Assembly (NCBI GenBank): GCA_014904985.1
Contig: MU128957.1
Location: forward strand, 109,213-173,212
DNA length: 64,000 bases
DNA from: Hydnum rufescens UP504
Lineage: Eukaryota; Basidiomycota; Agaricomycetes; Cantharellales; Hydnaceae
Direction: 5' to 3'
The first letter of the stretch is position 1; each line of letters starts with the position of its first letter. The notes beneath the pieces were generated by a model, which searched no databases, was not told the origin of the DNA, and was given only the letters and a program-made list of their open reading frames with translations. This document shows, piece by piece, positions 12,062 through 23,999 of this stretch. The position numbers and the translations under genes are program-made.

Positions 12062-15058
12062 CTATTTCACATTCTTCCGTTGTTCTACGCGGAGTTGATT
12101 TCGAAGGGCCCCGTTCTCCGTCTGCATGCTGTTCAGCTCATCGAGAAGTTGTCTATAAAAACAAAGGAGCATCAGTCAACCATAGGGAATACAAGTGGCC
12201 GCAGCACTAGAGGGAGAGGGTAACTTACATTCTTTGGGCCGACTCGGCAGACCGAATCCGATCTAGTTCGTCTCTTGCTTCGTCCAGCGAATCCTGCAGA
12301 GTGCGTATCTTGGCTTCCAGCTCTGCCTTCATGGCACTAGGGGTGGAAGCCGCCTCAGCGGCCTCCGCGGCCAGCGTCAGAGCTCGAGCACTCAGATGAT
12401 TGTTCGCATCCTGCAATTCCTCTAACGTCTGCGCCTGTTCAGCAGCCTGAACTTCCAGCTCTTGCTTCTGTTGCATCGAAAGCTCAAGCCCCTCTTCTAG
12501 TTGATGTATATCGTCCAGCCTATAAAGAAAAGGACCCGTGAGTCACGCTCACCACCTGATCACAAGAGACCAAACTCACAACGCAGCTTGGCGGATACTT
12601 AGGGCCGAATTACGTTCCTCCAGAGTTCTGACTTGCTTCTGATACGTCTCCAATCCAACAGAGCTCTCCTGCGCCAGCCTCTGGGCGCGTTCAGCGTTGC
12701 TCTTCAACAAATCGTGACTTTGTGCGAAACGAATGAGTCGCTCGACAAGCGCCCTGTCGTCAGACAGCAATGCCTGAACACGCTCAATGAATGCATCGAC
12801 AGTGAACTCTTCCGCGACAGACGTGGCAGGATAGGAGGGGGTAGGAGTATCATAAAGAGATTTAAGCGCGCGTACATCCATATCTGAAAGCGACGAGGTG
12901 CGCGGAGGAACAGGCCTGGCGGATTTGGGAGATTTGGGATTAGGATTCGATTTGATGCCGACCTTGGCGCGAGCTTCCGCGGAAGGAAGAGAGCCCCACA
13001 GACGCAATAACAAGGTAAGGAGCCGTTCGTGTTCAGCACGAATGTCGTCAGGAGAAAGATTAGAAGGTATAATTGTGACTGGGGGTCGTTCCTGGGACGA
13101 GCCAGTTTGTTCAGTGCTAAGCCCAAAAGATAGATGGAAGTGGCCAACTCACTCTCAATTGAATTTCAAGAGTTTGGTTCTTGCTACGTAATTCCTCTCC
13201 GTCGTGCCGAGCATCATCAATCTCCTTCAATATTCGCTCGCGGGCCTCCAACCCTCGTGTGATTTCAGCTTCGAGTTGCTTTTTCTCTACTTCCCAAGCA
13301 ACTGCGCTCTTCTCGTTAGCTTCGAGCTTGTCGCGCATCAGACTAACATGAGTCGCCAGAACATCAGCCAGAATGGGAAGTGTCGTTGTGCCCGTAGGGA
13401 CCGTGGCGTTGAGGGATCGCGAGAGCTCCAACAAGGAAGCTCGCCCCGCCTCTAACTCTTCAGAGACATTCTTAGACGACTGGGCATCGGACAATTGAGC
13501 GTTCAAAGATGCGACCTCTCCCTCCCACCGCGCCTTCAGCTGCCGAATCTCAGAGTCCCGAGCTTCAAGTTCTGCTGAACTCACCATTCCCCGTGAATTA
13601 TCCAGTTCCGCGTCCTTCTTGCGCAGCGTCTCCTGAAGTTGCCGTTCCAGCTCCTTCATCCTCGTCAGCTCGCTTTCTAGAGATGCAGCGGTCTCCTCGG
13701 ACATTTGAACATCGAGGCTCGCTTGGGTTTCGATCCCACTCTTCTCGAGATTAAGAACCGAAACCTCACGAAGGTACTCTGCCGCTTTGCGCTTCGCAGA
13801 GACAGCTGCTTCGTTAGCGGCGACCAGTTTCTCTTGGAGTGCGGAAAATTCTTTCCACGTAGGCGGGGGGCGTGATGGACCGGGAATAATGGCGTCAGAG
13901 TGACCCGCATAGAAGTGCGGCCCCTCGAACTTGGTGCGGGACGACATAGAGATGCTGGTGGCGGCAGTGGAGACCGGACTGAGGTCACCACTGATGGTGG
14001 TTGCGGAGGTACCGTTGTCGGAGCCGTCTGTTCCCTCTGCTAAAGGGGGCTGGTCGACATTTCGAACGGTAAAGCTGAGAACGGCGGCTCGGTGCTCTAA
14101 TAGACGACGGTGTACATCCGCTGCTCGCTCAGAGGCTTTCAGGAGCTCCCGTTGTGCGGCATCCACTTTACCCTGGGCCGTTTCGAATTGATCTGTTACT
14201 GCTGGTTTTGCCGATCCACGTTTGTCGGGAGGATCAGACAGTTTGGACAAGGATGAAGTAGCATCGCGAATTTTGGATTCCACTGTTATTCGTTTAGATA
14301 AAGTTGATATTCGTTTTTGCAAAAGAGCATGCTCCTGGATAGTTTAATGGGCTAAGCAACGGGAACACAGGATAATAGGTGGTCAGGCCACGAACTTTCT
14401 TCAACTCATCAACTTCCTCCGCGCTCAGTATTTCAAATTCCCGACTATCAAGAACCGCTTGACTCGTAAGAAGCATCATCAACAACTCGTCACGCGTGTT
14501 GATAGGATCAGACCCATTCTTCCACACGCCTCTAGGGGATTTGGAAGGCGATGACGGAGCAACGTGGTTTTTCTTCAATGGTGCAGGACGAGATGCAGGA
14601 CGGCTGCCGGGAGGTGAACGGGTTGTGCCATGTTTTGGCAGAGGGGGGGTTGGTGAGCGCTCGGACAAGCTTCGCAATGTGGTTCCTATGGATGAACGGG
14701 CGGAAGCGGTGGGCGAAGATCGTCGACTACGGCGTGCTCGGATAGGAGGTGGGCTGGAAGCGATCTGAGTCGAGCTGGAGGTGGAGGAGCTCGCCCCGGG
14801 CGTGGTCAGCATAGAGAGATGATCGTCCCTGTCTTTAGCGCCAATAGTGACGGACAATGAAGAGTCGCGTCGAAGACCGGTACTATTCATGTCCCTTGCA
14901 CTGACTTTATTTGGCGGGTCCGATTCGGGCACTTGTGGTCTCCAACCGGTCCCCTTATCTACAACAGGAACAGGAATATCCGGCGTTGTCGCCACTGTTG
15001 GAGACGTGGGCTGCACACCCTGTACAGTGGTTGCAAGAAACCGTCGCACCCCGTTCAT
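12062..15058 (-). CDS. Uds1-domain coiled-coil protein
   Basis: Large protein with the Uds1 domain (up-regulated during septation), a fungal family linked to cell division and septum formation. The N-terminal 200 residues are Ser/Pro-rich and probably disordered. The Uds1 signature spans the first intron: LLTSQAVLDSREFEILSAEE then VDELKKEHALLQKRISTL and VESKIRDATSSLSKL. The rest is almost continuous coiled coil (for example MKELERQLQETLRKKDAEL and LEAEITRGLEARERILKEI), ending with RNQLRVEQRKNVK. Five exons join in frame: the first intron is 14335-14395, a second begins at 13152, and two more lie near 12500 and 12160. It faces MDM34 across 241 bases. The role in septation is inferred from the family name only. 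Confidence 0.85.
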
Positions 15059-15299
15059 GGCTTCAGGGGACGAAAGGAACGATGCCCGTACTAATTAGAC
15101 TGTGACTCAGAGGATGATAAGGAAGTAGTCGGGGGATCTAATGCTCTTTTCAGAAAAAACTGGTGACGCAGGGACAGGATGGCGGACCCGCAGAGGTGTT
15201 GCTATAGCACTATCCAAAAAGGTGAAGCCGCTTTCAACCCGGCACTTGCCGTCCGAGGTAAACTCAAGGTTTTTGGCCTTGGCAAAGGGTGAACGGAGA
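15059..15299. promoter_or_regulatory. Divergent promoter, Uds1 gene / MDM34
   Basis: 241 bases separate two start codons facing away from each other, so both promoters must share this stretch. No clear TATA box was picked out. Confidence 0.6.
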
Positions 15300-17671
15300 A
15301 TGAGGTGCCACCCTTCCATCTTTACGCTGCTGACAGAGCTAACCCCATCCCCTCAGCTTCTCCTTCAAATGGCCCCGCTTTTCTGATAAATTTCATGCCG
15401 ATACAATGCAAATGTTGGACGCGGCTCTGAACAAAGGCAACAAGCCCCCTATCATCGAAGATCGTATCGAGGTTGTTGAATTAGAGATGGGGACTCAGGT
15501 GAGGTTCATGCCACTTCCCCTCTCCCATCATCTGAATTTCAGACCATCGATGCTTTCAGCCCCGGAGCTGGAGGTTCGCGATATCGGTGATTTGACTATG
15601 GACCAGTTTAGAGGTATTTTCAAGCTTAGTTATTCCGGGGATGCCTATATTGTGTTGCGCACCAAAGTCCAGGCAGGGCTTTTCCTCACTTCGTTATCTA
15701 TCTTATTGCTTATTGACGTCCTCGCCGAAGGCCAATCCCCTTTACCACAAGAAACCGGGAATGGATCTTCTCGGGGGTTCTCGAGGTATTCTCGCAGCCA
15801 ATCAATCATTAGTGGTGCCCATGCTTCTGCGACTATCTAATTTTAAACTCAACGCATACGTTGTTCTCGTCGTATCGAAACAGAAAGGGATCACCTTGGT
15901 GTTCAAGACGGATCCCCTTCAGAATGTGGATGTCAGCAGCACTTTTGATTCGATTGCAGTCATTCAAAAATATATCCAACGAGAAATCGAGGGCCAACTC
16001 CGCGATATGTTCCGCGAAGACCTCCCGAGCATCATTCACAGGCTAAGTCAACGGTGGATCCCAGGGAACACCAAAATCGAGACCCCCTACCTGCAGTCTC
16101 GGGTGCATGTTCCGTCCAAGGGGGAGCGCCATTTGGAAACCATGTCTGCCCCAGGCCATGATGACCATCATAAACCATATCCATTTCGCTTTCCACCCCT
16201 TGGTATCCGTCCAAATTACATCCATAGACCAGCGTCGACGGCTTTTATGGGGACTTCCCAGTCATTACATCTCCCACAATCGAATATTAATAGGACGTCA
16301 CCCAAACGATCATCGACCCGATCTGTCCAGTCATTCTCCACTTCTCTGCCTCTGGTAAAGGAAGATAGTCAATCTTCATTTCCAGAAATAGAGGATTACG
16401 ACCCTACGTACGGGATGCGACCAGAGGGGCTCCCAGCCAAGAGCACGTATGGGGGTTTTGCCCGGCTTTGGACGCCAAGTCGTGGGCTTGGCGACCTCAC
16501 CGAAGATCCTGCAGAAGGCAATGTAGATGACATTGATATTACCGAGCAGTCATTTGACATGCTCGATTGGGATGAGTCCCGATACGAGGATTCCGCGCCT
16601 GGGTCGGCAATGGACATGGACGAAGAACCCCAACTTTTCGAAACAATTCCGGCTGTTGGCGGAGGCACAATTACTCGGCCTCGAGTATATCATTCCCAAT
16701 CTCTTATTCAACACCCCTCTGTCAATTCCAATCCGAACCCGGTCAAGACACCCTCGCTAGTCCAGGGGACAACTCGTCGGACACTTCCATACAACCGAAG
16801 TTCCGGGCACCTATCTATCCCAATAGGGCGTGGCTCTTTGCCGCAACGGATTGTCCCAGGGGAAGACCAAATGGACCTCGGAGCGTCCGCGCGTACGTAT
16901 GATCCCCATCGAGCGAATTCCTCCCTTCCAGGTCCGTCTCGCCCAGGTCGATCAATGGCTTCCCACACCCCGCCCTCGTGGGGCCAAGGACCATTCAGAA
17001 ACTACGTCATGCCTTCGTTGTATCCAAACCCCAATCTCAATTATCTTGCCCCACAATTAGAGGGCATTGACACGCAAGAAGGCTTGCACCAATCGCCAGA
17101 GTCATCATTTATTTCCCGTTCAAGTAGCGGCGCCATCACACACTCGCTTTCTACGCCTCCCTCTTCGGAACTCCCTCCAGCTGATATGGAGGACGCTCTA
17201 GGGAAGGGTGCAACGTCTTTATCCCCAATGCATAGTTATGATGACCCATTTTACGATCCTACCCTCCACATTAATCAGGGCCTAGACGATTCCCCAAACC
17301 ACCATCCACTACGCCCAGGCCTCAACAATACCGCACAATTATCTACGCTCAGCCATTCCAACCGCACCCTTTCTCCTTTCACGAGATCCGTCGAACATTT
17401 CACTGTTCGGAGCGTACCACATAATCGGAATCGGGAACAGCCCGACGGGGGTCCGACTGCATTGGAGAAGCAGCCTGCGAAAGCGAAACGGAAGCGGACA
17501 TTCCGAATAGGTGGTTCCAAGACAGTGACTAATGTAGAGCCCCCAACCAACCAGTCCGTCCCCGGCCTTTCTCCACCTCTCTCGCCCGACGTACCTTCCG
17601 AATTGTCTGAAGTTGATCATTACTTCACAGAATCACACCATTCTCGAAGGCGGCCTTCGTTCCGACTTTGA
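15300..17671 (+). CDS. MDM34: ERMES subunit Mdm34
   Basis: Mdm34 is the mitochondrial outer-membrane subunit of the ER-mitochondria encounter structure, which tethers the organelles and moves phospholipids through SMP domains. The SMP domain fills the N-terminal part: MSFSFKWPRFSDKF, DLTMDQFRGIFKLSYSGDAY, LRTKVQANPLYHKKPGMDLL, LVFKTDPLQNVDVSSTFDS, RLSQRWIPGNTKIE. The long C-terminal part is Ser/Pro-rich and probably disordered. The start exon is only ATGAG (15300-15304), followed by a 52-base intron and the rest of the Ser codon. The third intron (15673-15730) begins with GC, which is needed to give TKVQANP. At exon 3 (from 15560) the expected PPELEV needs five C where the sequence has four. 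Adding one base makes the coding length divisible by three (733 residues). It converges on the virilizer gene, 89 bases away. Confidence 0.9.
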
Positions 17672-17760
17672 CCCTGTGTTTGGCATTTTCTCAGCCGCCC
17701 ATACAGCATCCTGTACTGCATTATTTTTATCCTTCCCCGCTGTATCCTTACTCCATTATT

Positions 17761-20700
17761 TTAAAGTGCATGATAGAGTCTCGGACTATTCAGACCCGTA
17801 CCCAGGAGCTCGCTAACCGAAAGAGGAGACAAAGGAGTTGCAAGCCCCGACGACAGAGCCGCATTTTCAAAAGCCTAAGCACGGAGCAAATGAGCTAGAA
17901 TCCAGATAATGATGGAAGAAACGAAGCGTGAACTTACATCGACATGGGTGGAGGGGGGTCTAGAGACACTAGCAGGTGAGATGCGGGCCTGACGAAAATC
18001 ATTGTTGGCGTATTTCTTTTGGGTCAACGGAGCGGTCAGCTGGATTGTGGGCGAGCGAAGTATTGGTGGTGACATCAGGGTCGCTACCACGCCCAAGTTG
18101 TCTCGCGTCGGGGTTTTTGGTCGCTGGATTGGCGTGGATGGCGCTGTGGTCCAGTCTGGATCGCATGCTCGCTTGAGTTCGTTAAAGGTAGTAGGTTGTC
18201 GGGAGGCAAAGTCGATATACGAAAGATGAAGTGGAGGATAGTCGGCAAATTGAATAGTAGACCGCGCGGCTTCTAAAAATTGGGAATGCTCCTGAGAAAT
18301 GGAGGGGGCCAGAAGCTCTCCTAGTCTTTGGAAGGATGCGTCCGAGAGACCGACAAATCTTGGACTGCCTCCGGGACTGTGCAGTTGAGCCCAGCCCAAC
18401 AGAAAGACAATATCCTCTGCCGATACCGAGGTAATATCTGGGGATTCATAAGCCCCTTCATCGACAGTAGATAGCCGAGCCAAAACGAAGCCGAGTTCTT
18501 CGCAGACTTTCTCTACAATATACGGCTCTAGAAGAGACTCATCATGCTCAAGAAGGACCCGAGTACGTCCAATTGTGTCGAAAACACGTAGCTGCGGAGG
18601 AGTCATTCGGGAGGCACGAAGCAAGGAGAGAACGAGAGGAATATAAAGCACTTGTTGGAGAGGAATCTGCAAACCTGATAGGGCCACCGCAAACTGCGCG
18701 ACAGACACGATCGCTACTTCTAATTCGATCAGGACCATCATTGCGGAGGCGAGAGGGCGTGCAACATCAGCGGACCCCCAGGCCTGGTCAGGAAGCCCAT
18801 CTGCTTGTGTGAGTATACACAATGTTTCGAATCCCGACTCGATGAAGTGAAAGAGTAATAAGCGCTTCGTTTCATCCTTGGAATGTCCGGGGATCGAATG
18901 AACAGCTTCATCCATGTCGACGCATAGAGCCGCGAGTAGCCACGCCCCAATGCCAAGAGTTTCGTCCATCGTGTTCAGTCGCTTGATGACATTTGCACGC
19001 TCCCTTGATCCTATGGTTCCAAGCAGAGTAGCCAACTCAGGAAGGACACCTGTGAACCGACGAGACCACAGTTCTCCTTGATCGGGGACCACAGACTGAG
19101 TAAGGACAGAATCCAGGAGATCCATAATACGCTGAGGGACATCGGGGGATGCGATTGGATGCGTGAACGGGTACTCCAAAATATCCTTCAAGGTCTCAGC
19201 GACACCGAGTGGGTCTTCCGTGTTCTCGATAATAGTCAGAAGAAGGGTGGTGACGGCTTCCCGGATGCGAAGTATGTAGTTGTGGTAGTGTGAGTGATTA
19301 AACAACGGGTGATAACTATGGAGGAATAGTTTAATGGCTATATGTGTAATATTTTGTCTTGTTCGACGCGATTGAATGCTCGTCGTCAAGAGCTGGCGTA
19401 AAGTATGCAGCAAGAGAACGGATACTTCCAATAGAGAGTTGCGGTCCACTGGTGAGTAGGTTACGGAAGGACTGAGAGGGATTGTCTGTGTAATGATGTC
19501 GACGAGATGTATCCCTATTCGAAGGACACTACTAATTAAGGCGTAGGCAGAAGATCCATTGGCATGTGATACATGGTGGTCCTGATCCATCTCGGATACC
19601 CTGTGTATCAGTGTCAAGGCAGAACGAAGTTCGTGCAAGACCGCAGGATCATCAAAACACACTGAGACATCTGCGGCAAGATCATCGAGATACTGGACCG
19701 CCGGATTATACGATGTTGAATCGGAGTTGCCGAGCCCCTCGCTTGTTGTAGGGACGCGCACCGACTTGAAGTGAGAGCCACATCTGCTGAGGACGTCCCT
19801 TATCAGGTCCGATAGGATCTGTGGTATGTCAGACACCTTGAACGTTTCGATTAGGGATAAGATGGAGTCTTGAGTAAGAACCATGACTGCAATCTAATGG
19901 AAGGAACGGTTGCATCCAACGCTCTTCCACTACATTATCTGCAGTCTCCTCACCTCGTTATAATCGGAATTCAACCAGAGTTTCAGTATTGCCAAAAGTC
20001 GATGAATCAACTTGTGGTCGAACTCTGCCAAGGCCCAAGCAAGAGTCGCTCCCACAGATGCGACCCCTTGGTAAGCCCGAACCCATCGCAGAACTTCCAC
20101 CTGCGAAGCATTCGAATTCAATTGGCGGAGAGTGGAGATCGTCCCGGGCGGCGGTGGACGAGACGTGGGGGAGAAATTGGGCAGGACACTTAATAAGAAT
20201 GCGCCAAATACGGATTGATCGCTTGTCATATCGCTAAGCCAAATCACCGTCTCTGAGAGGGTGGAAGATAGTGGGTTGGATGTGCCGTCCGACGTTCCCT
20301 CTGCAGACATTAATATACTCTCGTACAAGACCCAGCCTCGGGCTCGCACGAGAACCCTACGAGCAAGATCTTGCGTCGAACGAGATAAGGTTGGATTGAT
20401 TTGCATGGCGACCAGTGCCTCGGTAACCGCAGGATCATCCCGAACACTATGGGCGACGTGAGGATTTGCAACTGCTTCATGCAAGCGAACAAGCGAGGCC
20501 GAATGAACGGGACGAGTCTGGAAGAAACGAGCCAGGACGCCGGGTCGCTGAAAATAATATTAGATACCGCCTATGGTCTATGCACGGTTGATAAACCTAC
20601 GAGAAAGTTTAAAATAACATAATCAGGCTGGCAAGAAAAATGCCGCAGTAATTCGAAGAAGTAATATCGTTGATCAGCATCAGGCTCCTCGTCGTCCATT

Positions 20701-21661
20701 CCTAAGCCTAAATAATGGATAAGCATTGAAACGAACACCAGAGCTAAAGTGTTATTCACCAAGACAATTCTGAATCCTGGCACTGAACTTGTCAACATCG
20801 GCCGGCACATAGGCCATAAATGGTGACTGAGCGGCAAGTACGGCAGAAGCCAACCAGTCAGTATCCGATTCATCCGCAACAAGGCAGCTGGCCAAGTCCG
20901 GGTAGGCAGTGGCTGCGGTTAGTGTGCCATTTGATTGATGTTCGTTGTTTGAGTTGGCATCAAAGACAAAAAGGTGGCGAATAATTCCATCCAAGGTAAA
21001 CTGAGGATATAACTCGGCTAGATATCCGGCCGCGAGATGAAATGGTTGTGCGCTGTGTGCCGGGTCCATAGAGAGATGCATCCGTCGGCGTGGGATTATG
21101 GACAATCCGATTGGCTTATACTCAAGTGGAGGAGCTGGAAGTGGAACGGGAGACATATCCGATACATCCGAGGCGAGACGGCCATATACAGCTATGCTCA
21201 AAGACTCAAAGGCGCCCTCAAAGATCATCAATCGAGTCGAAAACTACAGGTATTTCAGTCGCAGTCATTGGGCAAGTGAACTTCTTAGCAGATATAAAAG
21301 GCTTTCGAGTACCTGTTCCATTTCGATAGGAAACTCGCATAATTGGCCATGATATTCAATGTCGACTGGGATGAGCGCATTTGGTGCACCTTTGGGCTTG
21401 TCCGCAGCGGGAAGAGCCTGAGCATTAAAGTATATGCGCAATCGAATGTCGTCTGGTCGAGTCTCCCTGGAAAAGAACGCTCCAGAGACAGGCAAACGAG
21501 TGTACAATGATGCGTCTAGCCACGCACCCGACCTCTGTGGGCACCGCAGTAAATGGAGCCACCCCGGAAGGCACAATCCGAATGGAGTGAACCAGGACGG
21601 GGCTTTGGAAACGAACGGCTGCAATACCACAACCTACATCCTTAGACCAAAAAAGCAGCAT
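17761..21661 (-). CDS. Virilizer-type protein, m6A methyltransferase complex
   Basis: Large helical protein whose N terminus matches the virilizer N-terminal domain (VIR_N). Virilizer/VIRMA is the scaffold of the nuclear complex that places N6-methyladenosine on mRNA. Key pieces are MLLFWSKDVGCGIAAVRF, VLVHSIRIVPSGVAPF, VPTEVG joined over an intron to ETRPDDIRLRIYFNAQ, then LMIFEGAFESLSIAVYG. This is the fixed order of the VIR_N fold. The remaining roughly 900 residues are helical without recognised motifs. Introns were placed at 21467-21527 and 17875-17937, with further ones near 21260, 20740, 20570 and 19910. The last intron gives a natural tail ending in LNSPRLYHAL. It shares a 135-base divergent promoter with RBG1. 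Family call from the N terminus is good; m6A function is inferred from it. Confidence 0.8.
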
Positions 21662-21796
21662 GTATAGGCACTGCTACGCCGTCGCAACCAAGGTTCTGAA
21701 ATTGAATTGAATTGCTGAGCCGGCCGCTGCCGAGGGACACGACCCATAACAACACCAAACTTGACCAAGAGCCGTTTTTAAGACTCTTTAACCAGG
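21662..21796. promoter_or_regulatory. Divergent promoter, virilizer / RBG1
   Basis: Only 135 bases lie between two start codons facing away from each other. It probably serves as one compact bidirectional promoter. No TATA box is obvious. Confidence 0.6.
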
Positions 21797-23999
21797 ATGG
21801 CTACCACGATGCAGAAAATAAAGGATATAGAGGCAGAAATGGTAAGAAATGTACGGCTTCAGTTGATTGAAGTTTGATTGACATAGACCGGCCTCATAGG
21901 CTCGAAGTTCGTCGATCTACCTACCCATTATCTTGTTCTACAATCCCTCTGATGTGTTTCCATTTCATTCTTTTGTAATCAGCCCAAAAAAATAAGGTCT
22001 GTCTGCAGCCTATCTTTCCCTTTTCCCTGCTCATTACCGACGACCTCTCAGGCAACCAGGTATGAATATCTTATTGGAGAGCTTTGAATAAGACCAATGA
22101 GGTGACGCTTATTCTCAGCTATCATTTGGGCTTGCTCAAAGGCACCTCAACTCTGCTCGCTCTTGACGACTAACGTCCTTTAACGATTCTTGTCAATGTA
22201 GCAAAACTTGCCAAAGCTCGACGTGAGCTCATCAACCCGTCAGGGGGAAGTGGAGGCGGGGGTGGAGGCCTCGGATTCGATGTAGCACGGACAGGCATCG
22301 CGTCTGTTGGATTCGTAGGATTTCCCTCGGTTGGAAAGGCTCGTATTCTTAAGACATCCCGATATATTTCCATCCTCATCTGGCATTTTTTCATGTGTAG
22401 TCAACCCTCATGACGAAACTTACCGGGACATTCTCAGAAGTGGCTGAATACGCATTCACGACTCTCACCACTGTGCCTGGGACTTTGACTGTGCACGGAG
22501 CGCCCAGTAAGCCGCATTTATGATCCGAATGTAGAATATAGTTGAGCTAAGCTAAGCGTGAATAGTTCAGGTATTGGATCTACGTACGTTTAGGACTTCC
22601 TCCTCGTCAGATCTTTATGAATGAGTCTGCATGGCCAGCTGGAATTATCGAGGGCGCAAGTGACGGCCGTGGCCGAGGAAGACAAGTAATTGCGGGTTTG
22701 TTCTCGCTCCTGGGTCTCCGTCATGATAGATGCTCAAACTCCTCGCAATGCACAGTGGCCCGGACGTGTAATCTCATATTCATTGTCTTGGATGTCCTCA
22801 AACCATTGGGAGACAAAGCAGTCATTGAATCCGAACTCGAAGGCTTCGGTATCCGATTAAACAAAAAGCCCCCATCGATCCTTGTCCGGAAAAAGGCGAG
22901 ATCATAATTCTCCGCAGGCGGACGCACGAAAGCTGATTCCAAAAGATGTCCAGGATAAGGGTGGTATCAACATTACGAATACGGTCCCTCTGACAAAAAT
23001 GGATCCAGACGAGATTAAAGCCGTGCTGAGCGAATACAAGGTACGTACACGTTTAATGCTGTGGAGTGTGTGGATCATTCGGCTGTGGTTGTAGCTTATT
23101 GCGGAAATCTGTAACAGATTGCGAATGCGGATGTTGCGATCCGACAAGCGGATGCCACACCGGATGATTTGATCGACGTCATCGAAGGGAATCGGTGAGT
23201 GTTGTGTCCGTCCAGAGGAGATGTGCCCGTCCCTATGGGGGCTGATCTCAACCGCGCGATTGATCTATTAGAGTGTACATCCCAGCGCTTTATGTTCTCA
23301 ACAAGGTACATCCATTATCTTACTTCCGGGGGAGTTACGGCATGTGTGTGACTGGGAGTCTTGTCATTCTTCTCTGGGTCCATCATATCTAGATCGACGC
23401 CATATCGATTGAAGAGCTCGATTTACTGTACAAGATACCGAATTCGGTGCCCGTCTCCTCGCGAGAGTGGTGGAACATCGATGAGCTGATCGAGAAGATG
23501 TGGGAAATGTTGGATCTCACCCGAGTGTAAGCTTTCCTTCCCTGGTACCATTAATACGGGGACATGCACGAGCTCCTTTACATCACCTCATAATGATTTT
23601 TCTTTTTGTTGGGGCGGCGGGCAGGTACACGAAGCCGCGCGGCCAAGCACCAGACTATAGTGCGCCCGTCGTGCTTCGAAGGGGCCACGCTACGATCGAA
23701 GACTTCTGCAATTCGATCCACAAGGAGATTTCCAAGCAACTCAAATAGTGCGTATTATTCTCCCCTAACCCCCTCCCGTTTCCCCTATCCGCAATGATTG
23801 ATATTTTCCTCTTTCATTTGCTACTCCTATCTGTCTCTTTCGGTCTCTTCTGGCGTGCGTGTTCGTTGCTTTCTTGTTGGGGTGGGGGGGATCCAGTGCG
23901 ACGGTGTGGGGTGCAAGTGCGAAGCACTCGAGGGGACAGAAAGTAGGGTTGGATCATGTGCTCGAGGACGAAGACGTCGTCCAATTAGTGAAAAAGTAA
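21797..23999 (+). CDS. RBG1: DRG1/Rbg1 family GTPase
   Basis: Developmentally regulated GTP-binding protein of the Obg-HflX group. Rbg1/DRG1 works with a DFRP partner (Tma46 in yeast) on translating ribosomes. All family marks are present: [21 protein letters not shown]1 GFPSVGKST, G3 [18 protein letters not shown]4 LNKID and the TGS end ([29 protein letters not shown]). Sixteen exons add up to 371 codons including stop, the usual family length (about 367 residues). Exons 2-5 are 7, 14, 8 and 23 bases (21900-21906, 21983-21996, 22052-22059, 22119-22141) and exon 8 is 18 bases (22566-22583). Introns starting at 22142, 22339 and 22896 begin with GC; no GT in reach would keep the frame. This gene reads perfectly with no indel. 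Confidence 0.95.
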
